A stretch of DNA of 64,000 nt from Posidonia oceanica (taxonomy: Eukaryota > Streptophyta > Magnoliopsida > Alismatales > Posidoniaceae), in NCBI GenBank assembly GCA_037176725.1, contig JAZBRS010000023.1, forward strand, positions 28,267,001 through 28,331,000, written 5' to 3'. Numbering within the stretch: the first letter of the stretch is position 1; each line of letters starts with the position of its first letter. The notes under the pieces are model-generated. The model was not told the DNA's origin. It worked only from the letters and a program-made list of their open reading frames with translations, and searched no databases. Of the stretch, positions 42,694 to 53,880 are shown piece by piece. The position numbers and the translations under genes were made by a program.

Positions 42694-45466
42694 CTATGCT
42701 GCGATTGCTACTGTCCCCTCCTCCACGTTCTCGAAGGTACTTGTGGGGAGTGCTGGTGACAGACAACTGTCCTCTGGGCGACTGATCTGTGTACTGTCGT
42801 CATATGCACTGCCTGTGCGGGACATGTGCTGCATGAACCATCTAGACCCACCTCCTAGCTGTGGAGTGATTAACTTGTCTAGTCTAGTGGGTGTTACCTC
42901 TGTTTCTTCTCCCAAGACCATGATTGAGGGATGGTCTTGCTGCGGGGAGGGATCCGTGACCACGGCCTTCCCTTTCCTCACCGCCTGCTACTCGGCGACA
43001 TCTTCTGCCAGTGCCGTGAGTTGTTCTTGGAACAGTAGTTCCAAGTCTCTAAGCATGTCATCTACCAGGGCTTCTGCAGTCGCACCCCCTCGTCATCTGA
43101 GGGTGTGTCAACATAGTAGGCGCAAACAGCCTCTTCAGACTCCTGCCCGGCTATTCCTTTGCCTACGGGGTCGGCTCTGGCTGCTAGACATACCACTGCC
43201 TAGGGTATCTGCTCTGCTACTGGCTGGCTGGCTATCTGACCTTCCGGTGCGACTGATCGCGATACTGTGGCGACCAAGGATACAAATAGGCCGACCAGTA
43301 CTGCAACTGACAGGTGCGCCGACAGGGCTATTGCTGCGACTGGAGGGGAGGCAGAGGTGCTCTCCTGGAGGTCCGACAGTTGGACGCTTGTGCTGGGGGA
43401 TAAAGCGCCGGCGTCCATGGGTGATGGTGGTTGTCTCTCTAGAGAGGCTGTGGGGACCCTCCACAAGGCTGGATTTGCTGAAGCTGACGGCTGTATGGCT
43501 GAGGGAGCCACCTACCTTGCTTGTGGTACTGTTGATGAGGCGGGCTGAGTCCCAATGTCGCCTGAGTCGGGTGACTGAGCCACCGAAAAGGGTGACCTCT
43601 GTGCTGGTGCAACTACGACCGCAAGTGGACTGATGGATGGTGTCTGCAGGTATGCTTCTGACTCTAGAGCTGTTGGTGTAGCTGTCAAAGGCATATGTGA
43701 AACTGCAGGAAGGAGAGGGACTGTCAAATCTGACACAGAGCTCGCTGAATCTACCACTGTATCAGTAGAGGGAAGGGCCTGGCAAACTGACCGGGAAGCC
43801 GCTAGGTTGGTCCGGACCTCTATGTCGGTCCAAACTGGTATAACTGTGCTGTATTGCTCCGCGTCTGAGTAGTAGTCCTCGATGCAGACCCACTCCTCTA
43901 TCGGCAGTGGGGGATTCTGGCACAGTGCTTGCTGAGCTGCTGCTTGGCTCGTATTCGGGTCAAGAACACCTGTGCTGACAAAGTTAGTGAGGTCCCGAGG
44001 GATCACGAGCTTCTGATTCCTCGAGTGCAGGAGCTCACCGTCACGGGGTTTCCAATCGTACCCTAAACCTTCAAAATCTCTACGCTCCTCAGCCATGATT
44101 GGCTTGGCGATCCCTTGGCCATGTCGCCCGAGTGGCGTTCCCTTTGCATAGCCCCACCTACGACAGAGGTTCTCGACCAACCGAGAAGGGTTGCAATGAA
44201 CGGCCAGAGAGCTGACACGTTCAAGATTAGGGATAAAGTTAAGCGGCTCAATTCAGTTAACGCGATACAAAACATCTGACGGCTTGGGATCAAACCAGAC
44301 AGTCTATCGAGACACAGAAGAGATTGCATCGACTCGCTCCTTATCAAAGTTCTCCGCCATGACAATGTCGTCGCCCCAACGAAACTTGATCATGCGATGG
44401 AGGGTCAAGGGGACCACTTGATGCTTGTGCAGCCAAGGGCGCCCAAGCAAGAGATTAAAAGAGGGTTCCAAGTCGACGATGTAGAATTCTACATCGAATA
44501 CAACTGGGCCAATGGTAAGGGGAATAATCAAGATCCCCAGAGGGTCATGGTGCGTATTGTCGAAAGCAGTCATTCCCTTCACGGCTAGCGTGTTGTCCTC
44601 GGCTATGAATCCAAGCTTCAGTGCTTTACGCAGGGGACAGACATTAAGGCCTAACCCATTGTCAACCAGCGAAAGGGGAATGCGAAATCTTTTGAATTGC
44701 GTCGTGACGAAAAAAGGTTGGTTGTGATTAATCCCCGCTGGAGGCAGCTCATCACTTGAGAAAGAGATGAGCTGTGGCTCTGCGATTATCACCACCATGT
44801 TCTCTAGGGTAGCAGGCTCAATGACTTGGGACACATGTGCGGCCTGGAACACACGGAGAAAAGCCTCACGGTGTTCATGGGATGAGTGGATAAGATCCCA
44901 AATGGAAATATCAGCTTCACTTTTTTCAACTGGGCTGTAATGTCAGCTGAAGGCTGGTCATTTTTAGAGGAGGAAGGGGTGGCCTTTGCAAGGGTTTTTG
45001 CAATGATGGGATCAGATGGTTGGCCTGCTGTTGGGGATTGGCTCGGTGGCCCAAGTTGGCCTGCTGGTAGAGTGGGTTCTAGGGGGTTAGGCCTGGCCAC
45101 TGGTGCTATAGGCTTGTAGACCCTCCCCGACCGCGTGACGTCCGCACACATCTCTGTGCCGTAGTCGTATGGAATGCGGAGGGTATCCCTGGTCAAGGTA
45201 ACTACCAGGAGGCACGAGCTGCGAGCTCGAGAGGGGCTACCGGGGTGTTTGCTGGATAGTGGATGGATAGGGGAGGCTGCAGGGAAAGCTGTGATGGCCC
45301 TAGTTGGGTCCTGGCTTGCAGGTAAATAGGGGATTGAGCCTCGGTTGCATGGTGGGCCTCGCGGCAGCACGCTCCGGCTTGGCATCCAGTCGGATAATAT
45401 GAATTCCCAACTCAGAACCAACAAGTGCTGCATGATAGAGGGAAGAAGAAACAAGTTCGAAAACAT
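42694..45466 (-). pseudogene. pro: Protease and linker of F, broken
   Basis: Starts with TEMCADVTRSGRVYKP in a frame +1 relative to gag. The protease core is in 44304-44852: LVDNGLGLNVCPL (the serine of the usual DNGS is replaced by Leu) and FNLLLGRPWLHKHQV. The linker follows in pieces (43512-44180, 43200-43511, 42694-42981) separated by frameshifts and stops, with WVCIEDYYSDAEQ shared with element A (WVCVEDYYSDEEQ). The linker end (AYRN) aligns with A just before A's deletion junction. Confidence 0.85.
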
Positions 45467-47751
45467 GCTGTATAAGATTAGAGGGGTCCACTACGGACGT
45501 AGCGAACCCAGAGGACAAGATGGAATGTACTCCTAAGGTCCCCACGCCTCCCGAGCCAAAATGCTCCGGCAGAGGCTGGTGGACAATGCTAGGATGGGAG
45601 GGCGCTAGTCCTGATGCAGAGGTGGATGCTGATGGAGGTGTGGATGTTGATGCTAGCTCCTGTGTATTGATTATGATGACCTTACGGTCAATCAAGTCCT
45701 GCACAGCGCCCCGTAGTGTAAAGCAATTATCCGTCGAGTGCCCCGCAACTCAATGGAAGTTGCAGAAAAGACCCGCACGATACCACATCGGGAGTGGGCT
45801 CGACGGTGGGCGGATCTCAGGGAGAGTGAGGAGCGACGCGATCTTAGGGAAGATGGTGCCCAGCAATTCCACCAGTTGGGTGAAGCGACGCTAATGTTGG
45901 TAAGGCCGTCTCTACCCTTGGTTTTGTCCTTGCCAGACCAGTGCGGTAGGGTAGACCGGTCGGACGGTGGTGGTGATCTGTGGTGTGTGTGGTGCACTAG
46001 GTGCAGGTGTGTATACTACTTGATTCAGGCCAGGCTGAGCCACCATGTGAACGGGAGCGGCAGGGGAGTCGAGGTACGTGACGGCAGTCCTCGAAGGATC
46101 CCTTCTCCTGGGGTTGTTGTTGTTGTTGCTGCCGTTGTTGTTGTTGGTGTTGCTACTGCTGCCACTGTTGCTGTTGCTGGAGGTGGTGGCCTGCTTGGCG
46201 AAAACGGAGAATGTAGGGAAATTGCCGCTCCACAGGGAGCTCTCCTCACGAGTGCCAGCCCAGATCAAGGATGCAAAGGTGGTGACTGGCTGAATGGCAA
46301 GCAGAGCCCCAGTGGATGGCTGCGCGCCTCGGATCACAATCTCGATAGACTCCTCGTCAGAGGGTCTATCGCGAACTTGCCAGGCAAGGGTGCGCCAACG
46401 ACTGACGTACTCCCTGAACGGCTCATTGGTTCTCTGCTTGATGGCGACAAGGTCCTCGCGCTTAGGGACCAGGTCGAGATTAAAGGAGTACTGCTCCAGG
46501 AACGCCCTACTAAGGTCGTCCCAAGTCTTAATGGTGGCCATGTCAAGTGATGTAAACCACTTGAGGGCCGAGCCAGTGAGACTCTTCTGAAACAGGTGGA
46601 TCAACAACCTGTCGTCAGCCTGAAGCTGAGCAAGGTCTCTACAATACGCCTTTAGGTGGGCAATGGGGCAACCCTTACCGTTGTAATTCTCAAAATCCAA
46701 GATGCGGAATTTCGGTGGGAGCACCGCCTCTGGAAAATAGCAGAGGTCCCGGAATTGGTAACAGAAGTGCCTTCTCCAGAATGGAAAACCAATTGTCATA
46801 GGGGCCTGGATTTGCTGCCGAAGGTGATGGGGCGGCAGGGGCAAGGACCACATACGCCGATTGGGTCGCACCGAGGTGCTCCTCCGGATCCACCATCGTG
46901 TCGCCTGGTGGTGCGACGTGATGACCGGCGTATCTGTGTGTGGGTACAGTGTGTGATGTGAGTGGTGCTACATATGCAGGGGAAGGAAACCGCTGATGCA
47001 CAAGGTAAGGGTAGGCATGATGCTGTGCCGTGTGTGGTGTAGCGTGTGGGAGCAGCAGCTGCTGGAATGGCATGGTGCCAGGCAGCGAGCTAGAAGGATG
47101 CTGCGCTCCAACCAACCCGAGGGGCTGGCCACCAGGTGGTGGAGGGATATGCTGTGCAGTGAAAGGTGTAAATGTAGAGGACGGAGGCTACGCCCCCATC
47201 ACCGGAGCAGTGAGTAGCTGAGGCAATGGCCGGGGCGGCGGTGTAGTGGGAAAAGGCTGCAGTGCAGGAGCAAGGTGCTGAGGAACCTCAGGAGCAAAGA
47301 GAGTCAAGGAGGGACAGACTGATAGAGCCATGCCCTGGAAAGCCTGGGCAATCTCCATCAAGTGCCGATACCGCACTTCAGGAGACCCGTCAGTGGGAAT
47401 GCTGACATGCAGTGAAGGCGGGAGACCAAATCCAAGAGGTAGGGACACAAACTGTCCAAAAGGTAGGGATCCTATGGTTGAAGTCGCCGCAGTGGAATGG
47501 GCGTCAAAAGTGACATAGCCCTCGGAAAGTGGAGTCAATGGTGCCTCCGGGGCATAGGTAGAGGACACCAAGATGGGCTCGGTGACCAGGTCCAAAGGAG
47601 TCTGCCACTGCCCCATAGAGTATAGGGGTGGCACCTGTACCAGAGGGGGAAGCACTGGTACAAAGGAAGTCAAAGAGAGTGTCGGAGGGATTGAAACGGA
47701 AATCACCTCCAGGTCAACAGAAAGCGGGGCCTCACCGGCGCGTTGGGCCAT
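45300..47751 (-). pseudogene. gag: gag of F, broken
   Basis: Starts MAQRAGEAPLS at 47751, as in element A. The Pro-rich N-terminal region is in one frame with a stop at 47188 and a frameshift near 46850. The gag domain is at about 46300-46760 (FRDLCYFPEAVLPPKF, ALKWFTSLDMATIKTW). An Asn/Ser homopolymer stretch follows (about 46080-46170). The zinc-knuckle variant (CNFH...HSTDNC, about 45725-45770) has a stop inside. The gag frame ends at 45300, overlapping the protease frame by at least 166 nt. Confidence 0.87.
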
Positions 47752-48764
47752 GACTGACCATGAGCGAGTGAGAATAGGGCTACGATGAGAAAGAGGAGGA
47801 TGACACCTACGAGGAGCTATTGTCGCAAAGGCGAGAAGCTCAGAAGAGGAGGGTCGAGAACAGGCGTCACAACAGGGGCGTCAGTGAAAAGAGGTACTCA
47901 AGCTCCGACTTGGGAACTCGCTCACTGACCTGCGCGACAAACAAAACGAACAGGCGTTAAAACCTGAAAAGAAAAATGCAAATGTTTAATTGGTGGTATG
48001 AATGTCAAACATGCAAATGTATGCTCTCTAGCATGCTCTCTCTCACCAATCTAGTGTGTCCTAGTAGGTTATCTACTTCGGACTCTCACAGGTGTATGGG
48101 TCACCGACTCAGGTAGAAAGTAAGGTCATCGTCTAAATCCTGGCCAAAGCTCAGGCAATAACGGTTGGTGCGTTTGTGGGACTGTCCTTCTCAGACTGGT
48201 AGATGGACTTAGATGAGAAGATGCATGCCCTATATGCTCATTCATGCAAGTATAATTAAAGTTTTTTATCTTGCATGTATATTAACTCAAAAGGAGATGA
48301 AGGTGTGTTGATGTCTCTAGTTGCCCCTAGATTTGATTTTTACTTGCTGCTTTTAATTTGCCAAGGGGAGGAAGCAACCAGTCTCTAGTTGTCCTTAGAC
48401 CTAATGCAAGAGGGGAAGAAAACACCCAAACATGGCAAGCAAGCAACACACATCATTACAAAAGGCATGCGCATGGTATGTGTTGGTGTTGTGGACAAGG
48501 TAGTGAAAAGAAAACACTCATCATGTCAAAAAGCAGGTATACATGGCATGTGCACGTGTGATGGCATAGCAACTGTGTAAAAGGAAGCAGTTACCACTCA
48601 AAGGGCATGTATAAAGCATAAACAAAGCAAACAAAGACAATGTAAGCAATAAGGCATGTAAACAAGCATAAGGCAAGCAGTAAAGCAAGGAAACAAGCAA
48701 TAGGCAAGCAAAATGCGAAATCCAAGCAAGCGAGAAAACCAAAACGAAAGCTGGAGTCTAAAAT
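47752..48764 (-). other. Leader of F with conserved block and acceptor-like site
   Basis: No gene. The conserved leader block (47990-48250) matches 8600-8940 of element A. A TTTGTTTGTCGCGCAG acceptor-like site (exon starting at 47929) precedes gag by about 180 bp, as in A. Confidence 0.7.
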
Positions 48765-48781
48765 CCCTAGCGGAGTCGCCA
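48765..48781 (-). other. Primer-binding site of F, tRNA-Arg
   Basis: Minus strand TGGCGACTCCGCTAGGGAT: one mismatch to the tRNA-Arg(ACG) complement found in element A. Three bases separate it from the LTR end. Confidence 0.85.
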
Positions 48782-48784
48782 GCA

Positions 48785-51700
48785 TGTGATCGCCTGATCC
48801 CTTAGATCGGACCGACGAGGCTCTAAAAGAGAGAGGTCTTCACAGATAGCGACGTGAAGAAGGAAAACAAAAGATAAAGCAAAATGAAGTCGTCACCTAG
48901 TCTATTCAATCGGGAGACGAGTAAAACCGAGGAAATGTAAGAAAACATGCAAATGAATGCAATGCTATGCAATATGTATGACTCGTGCCAAGGATGAGGG
49001 CAAAATGGTCATTACGGGTCCAAAGAAAGGGTAAGGACTCCTATTACGCACGGGGAAGGTGTTAGGCACCCCCGACACGCCCGAGGAATCGGTCTTTCAA
49101 GGCTAATCGCTCGCATTTACAGGAATGTTGGCAATACTTGCCTATAACTATACACCCAGGGGGCAAGGGATGCTATGCCATGCTATGGATGCTCAAATGT
49201 ATGCCTTAGATGTCTAAATACCATGTATGCTGGGATTACATGCCCAAGTGTATGCTCTAAGTGATGTGATGCATGAGGAAAGTAAACGTGCAACCTATGT
49301 GCTCAGTAGCGTTGTCAGTGTTCCGAACGAGGCAGGCCCTGGTTCGTAAGAACTCCAGATAGTAAGCATCACTGCCCTAAATGCAATGTAAGCGAGAAAA
49401 CAAAACCTCGAATAAAACCACACAGTGCAAGTGTGCAACAAGCAAAGGGGAAATGAAACAGGGGCAGAAAAACATGTAATGCAAGTGAGAACAAAACGTC
49501 AAGTAAAACCACGCAATGCAAGTGTGCAACAAGCAAAGAGGAAACAAAACAGGGGTAGAAAAACATGTAATGCAAGAGGGCGGCATGTAAATGACATTGA
49601 TAAAACAGGCTAAGCTTAATGAAAACAAATTGAAGCAAATAATGCAAGTTGAAATGACACGATATAACGATAAACAGACCAGGGAAACCAAAACTAAAAT
49701 CAAACGAGTAGGATAAGCAAAAGGCAAAACGGCAAAAAAGGGCTCTGTCCACTGTCTGACTTCAGGGCGCAGTCGCCGCTACCAAGGGCGCCAGGTCTAG
49801 TCGCCTATACTGCAGGCGACAGAGTCGTTACTCTTCAGATAGCGACAAATCATCGCCGAACAAAGTTATGCAAGTGGATCAAAAATAAAACCGGAGCTGT
49901 GGAAAGCAAGAGAAGGCATCCGGGAACAAACCCATGTAATCATATTTTAAAATAGCCGCAAAACAAGGCGACAAGACAGAGGCTCTGTCTGCTGTCTGAA
50001 ACCAGGGACTTAGTCATTGCTGTGCATGGCGGCTGTGACAGTCGCTAGTACACTAGGCGACATGGTCCCTACTCCTCAGACAGCGACAATCATCGCCTGA
50101 TAAAATCATATAACGACAGAGAATCATAAATCCAAGGCATGGAAAGACATAAAGAAGCATCTAGATACGAAGACGTATGATTAGATCCAAAACAAACTGC
50201 TAAACAAGGCGGCAAGCAAAGACTTAAGTGGCTATCTGAACCAGGGCTTAGTCGCCGCTGGGCACGGCAACTGTACAAGTCACCGGTGCAGTAGGCAACA
50301 CAAGCCTAACTACTCAGACAGCGATGATCATCGCCCAATAAAGCCAAACAACGAAGCAAAATATAAATCTAAAGCATGGACAGATTTAAGAACATGTCTA
50401 CAGACGATAACATACGATTAGATTCAAAATAAACTATAAAACAAAGCGACTCTCTGAAGCCAAGCCTTAGTCGCCTGTCACAGGGGCGACTGTTCCAGTC
50501 GCCTCTGTGACAGGCGGTGGCCACTGCTACAGACAACCCAAACAGCATACTTTGACACTTGATTAAGCTATGCAAATGACTTTAAATCACACAAACAAAT
50601 ACATGCAGTTACAGATGGCATATCAAGGATCACAAATATATAACTACTTTGCAAAATGGAGCCATGGGCCACGAGATACACCAGCTTGAACTCCGACCGG
50701 GGGACTGCCTAAACCACGATGCTAGTTGCCGCTGCAAGCGGCGACACACCTGGCAATCCTTCGACCGGCATTCATGGCCAAATCTCGTGCCGTCGGCGCT
50801 GCCTAAAATCAAACAAACTACCTGGGAAGCTTGACGGCGTTCCCAGGAACATAATGATACTTTCAATTTCAAAAATGGGCCACCGGATCGCTCTAATGAC
50901 CTCGGCCCCTTTTCGCTGGCGGTGGACACATCGGCCGGCCTTGGGGAAGGCCAACTGGCCGCATCACGCGACCACGGCGCAAGGAGGAGGTCGAGGAGGC
51001 TTGAGGGAGATCCGGGGAAGGGATTGGAGTGGTTTCTCACCAAAAGGGAGGCACTATTGTGCTCCTCGGTGTAGCTCGCCGAAGGCCGACGGTGAGGAGG
51101 TCGCGGCGGCGTTGGAGGCTACGATGGTGGCAAGGAAGGGTTGGGTTAGGCTCGTGGAAGTCGGGGGAGTGTTTTGGGATGCCAAGGGAATCGCTTCGCT
51201 CTCGGGAAGGCGCTCAATTCTCTAGAAAAAGTGAGGTGCCGACTGTGAGAATGGGTTCTAGGGTTTCGATGCCGTTTGACCACAAGACGACAGCCGTGGC
51301 GAAGCGGTGGAGAGGCCAGAAGTGATGGGAAGTTACTCGTGCAGGTGTGGCAGGCATTGGCAGGCCGAAGAAGTCTCCCTCCTGTCAGAGGTGACGGGGG
51401 TCGTCGGCGGCAAATGCAGCCGGCGAGAGGCTAACGCGGAGTAACTCGGCCCAAGTGGCCAGAAAAGGTGGCAGGAGGCGGGTTAGTGCGGTGCTAGGGT
51501 TGCCAGGCAAGTGGGGCAGTGAGTAAGTGCGGTGCTAGGTGGCCGGAGACGACCAAATGCTGCGCAGGAAAGTTCAAACGGGCGACAGGCGGCCTGAGCT
51601 CTCTCTGCAACTAGTCGCTGGTCTCGCTGGCGGCAGGGCCTGTCGCCACTCACGTGGGCGACGAGACTTAGTCGCCTATGGACTTGGCGGCTAGAGCTCT

Positions 51701-52015
51701 TAGAGCTAACAGGGCCTACCGTAGGGCCAAATGGGCTGTAAATGGGCTTAGTTGGGGTGTAAAATTGGGTTTGGGTATTTCTAAGGGTTTTGGGTTTAAT
51801 TTTGAGGGTTTGGTTGGTTTTGGGTTTGGTTTAGGTGAGATTTAGGTGTGGTTTGGGTGTGGAATTGGGGGTTTTAGGTCTAGGATTGGGGTCTGGATTA
51901 GGATTTTGGACAAGGGTTTGGACAAGGATTTTGGTTAGAGGTTTTCTATGCCACTGTCCGAGCAAGCCTCCAAAAAAGTCCACCAACGTCCGGTTGTCAA
52001 AACGGGGTGTCAACA
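48785..52015 (-). repeat. LTR of F (3231 bp)
   Basis: Minus strand starts TGTTGACACCCCGTTTTGAC at 52015 and ends ...GATCACA at 48785. Carries the U5 block (48985-49375), a two-unit ~91-bp repeat (49413-49595), a series of GTCGCC double hairpins, and a GC-rich U3 stretch (50650-51730) without a recognisable gene. Same size and layout as B LTRs but with an unrelated hairpin sequence. Confidence 0.88.
49771..51695 (-). repeat. Double-hairpin modules of a second sequence type (AGTCGCC...GGCGACT) in LTR F
   Basis: At 49771-49820, 50012-50060, 50249-50300, 50469-50518, about 50724-50775, and a separate one at 51612-51695. The 50469-50518 module is a nearly perfect ~50-bp palindrome (half AGTCGCCTGTCACAG). 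Spacing is 220-256 bp. Position and period match the TTGGACGC modules of LTRs B, with no sequence similarity in the arms. Confidence 0.85.
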
Positions 52016-52140
52016 CATATGAAGTAAGGTTTCCAATGAAATTTTCAAGGGAGTGTGTTGAGAGGAGATTAACTTATAATTCTTACATATTTTATTCTAC
52101 ATATTTATTGATTAATGTATATAAATAATGCTACTAGAGG
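52016..52140. other. AT-rich flank between F and G
   Basis: 125 bp, AT-rich, no feature seen beyond the possible TSD half CATAT. Confidence 0.6.
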
Positions 52141-52545
52141 TGTTTTGTGTAAATTTTGCAAGAACCTGAGGACCTGAAAAGAATTGAGAAAAAGAAGGAA
52201 GAGAAAAGATAAAAAGGAATTCAAATTCAGTCAAGGATATTTTAAAGGAGAAAAGAAAAGAATTTTCTAGATACGTCGAGAGGTCAAATACATTTTTTCC
52301 ACGTGCTTAAATACTAGGAGAAAGATAAGTTAACAGATTGACCAAGTCAGAGGTCATCCGAGATGACGTGGATGCCTCCCAGGCTCCCAGATGCACATCC
52401 AATGCCTCCCAGGCGCTCGAACAAGATAATGCTAACTCAGTCTTTGGCTGTCAAGATGCTTAGTTGGAAATATCTTGTATTTGAAATTTAATTTTTAAAT
52501 TTTATACTCGAATTTGTCTCTGCTGTAGGGAAGTCCATGTAAGTC

Positions 52546-52554
52546 TATAAAAGG
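52546..52554 (+). promoter_or_regulatory. TATA box in LTR G
   Basis: TATAAAAGG. Transcription would start about 25-35 bp downstream, near 52580, defining the U3/R border. Confidence 0.75.
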
Positions 52555-52662
52555 ACCTCTTATGTAGATCTAGACCATCCTCCATCTTCTAGGTTTAGAC
52601 TCTCTTCCTCTTTTGTTGTAGAGATCTGCAAGTGTTCCTCTAGTGTAATCTTAGTTTTTATC

Positions 52663-52668
52663 AATAAA
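52663..52668 (+). terminator. Polyadenylation signal in LTR G
   Basis: AATAAA about 85 bp after the inferred start site, followed by T-rich sequence, so R is about 100 bp. Confidence 0.6.
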
Positions 52669-53371
52669 ATCATTTTTTCTTCTTCAATTATGTCCTTTAT
52701 TCTAAGTTTTCTATTCAAGTTTTTATCTTCTGTTATTTCTATGTGCAACTAATTTCTAGATCTAGGGTTTAGATGAAGTTTATGTAATTTCAGATGTTGT
52801 GACTAAATTCCTCTGTGTTTTCTCATGCTTAAATACTATGATTACTTATGCTAGATGTATATTGCATGAATCTCAGTTATATCGATAAACTTTGATAGAT
52901 TAATATTGATTATATCTTTTTAATCTATGCTTAGGGAAGAATAATTAGGGATCATGTGTATAAGCTTAGATCTAAAGTATATCATTCGATTTAGTTTGAT
53001 TTGTGTGATTTTATCTAGGACTTGATAATCTATGGTGCATTGCATATAGATTATGCTTGTTAGAATAAAAACTATTGAGTCAAACTATTTAGATCAGGAA
53101 GAGAGACAAAGAGTGGATTTAATCATGCATCTGTATTTTACATAAATGGATTCGAAAACTCTAGTTCTCTTTTATTCTGAAGTTTTCTTAAGTATTTAAA
53201 ATCAATCAACTTTTAAATCTGAATTTCTCTATTTCATCTTTCTCGTGCATCATTAAATGACAAATAATCCATGCTATAACTCTATTCTTTGTGGGATCGA
53301 CCCGTATTTGCCTTTGTGCTACATGGTACACCGTGCACTTGTGGTTAATTAAAATTTTACAAACAAGTTTT

Positions 53372-53389
53372 TGGCACCGTTGTCGGGGA
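53372..53389 (+). other. Primer-binding site of G
   Basis: TGGCACCGTTGTCGGGGA, two differences from TGGCGCCGTTGCCGGGGA, the site common in Athila and related elements (tRNA-Asp type). Confidence 0.8.
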
Positions 53390-53880
53390 ATTGAGTTTTA
53401 TAACATTGATTTATTGTCAGTTATTTCTTTCCTTTCGTTTTTATCTAAAATAAAAACATTTACTTCATTATTTTAATCTTGCAGGAACATTTAACAAGAG
53501 ATCAGGAGAATCCAGAAGGCTTTTCAGAAAATCCAAGGAAACAGGAGCGCCTCCTAGGCTCCAGTATGCATTTCTGGCGCCTCCTGGGCACCTAGGTATG
53601 TTATTTTACTTGATTTTTTTAATTTATTTTATTTCTAGTTTTTTATAGATTCCTGATCTAGGGTTTATATATTGTTTCAATTTCTGTTTTTTCTCGATCA
53701 CTGATTTAAAAATTCGAACATAAACTTGAACCAAGTTAAAAATATTTCATGATAAGATAGAAACCTGTTTTTTAGGGCATACATCATATAGTTTGCATTT
53801 AGAGTAATTTCTATTTCATGTTATCTTATTTTGGTAATTGCTAGAGGAAAAGGTACGTGTTCTCCTACTTGATTTCTAGC

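Larger units (their letters stand above)
41263..52015 (-). mobile_element. Element F: 5' part of a Tat/Ogre-like element (minus strand)
   Basis: Minus-strand order from the right: LTR (52015-48785), PBS, leader, gag, protease, linker, and RT cut off at about 41263. Same gene order and close protein similarity to element A, but it keeps the start of RT. Integrase, 3' region and 3' LTR are missing. Many stops and frameshifts show it is old. The 5 bp next to its LTR (CATAT, 52016-52020) have no visible partner. Confidence 0.88.
52141..53365 (+). repeat. 5' LTR of G (~1.2 kb)
   Basis: From TGTTTTGTGT to ...TTACAAACA, 6 bp before the PBS. Contains TATA box and polyadenylation signal in the right order, and GGGATCGACCCGTA near the end, typical of Athila-type LTRs. 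The start is inferred from the TG dinucleotide, since no second LTR is present to confirm it. Confidence 0.65.

Noticed and set aside
42566..43633. 355-codon plus-strand frame over the F linker
   Set aside because: Antisense to the linker and pre-RT coding region of F, which has clear homology to element A on the minus strand; Ser/Arg/Leu-rich shadow.
45738..46550. 270-codon plus-strand frame over F gag
   Set aside because: Shadow of the minus-strand gag domain, which is recognisable and conserved with element A.
50719..51225. 168-codon frame in LTR F
   Set aside because: GC-rich U3 of a minus-strand LTR; no recognisable domain and no counterpart in B LTRs.
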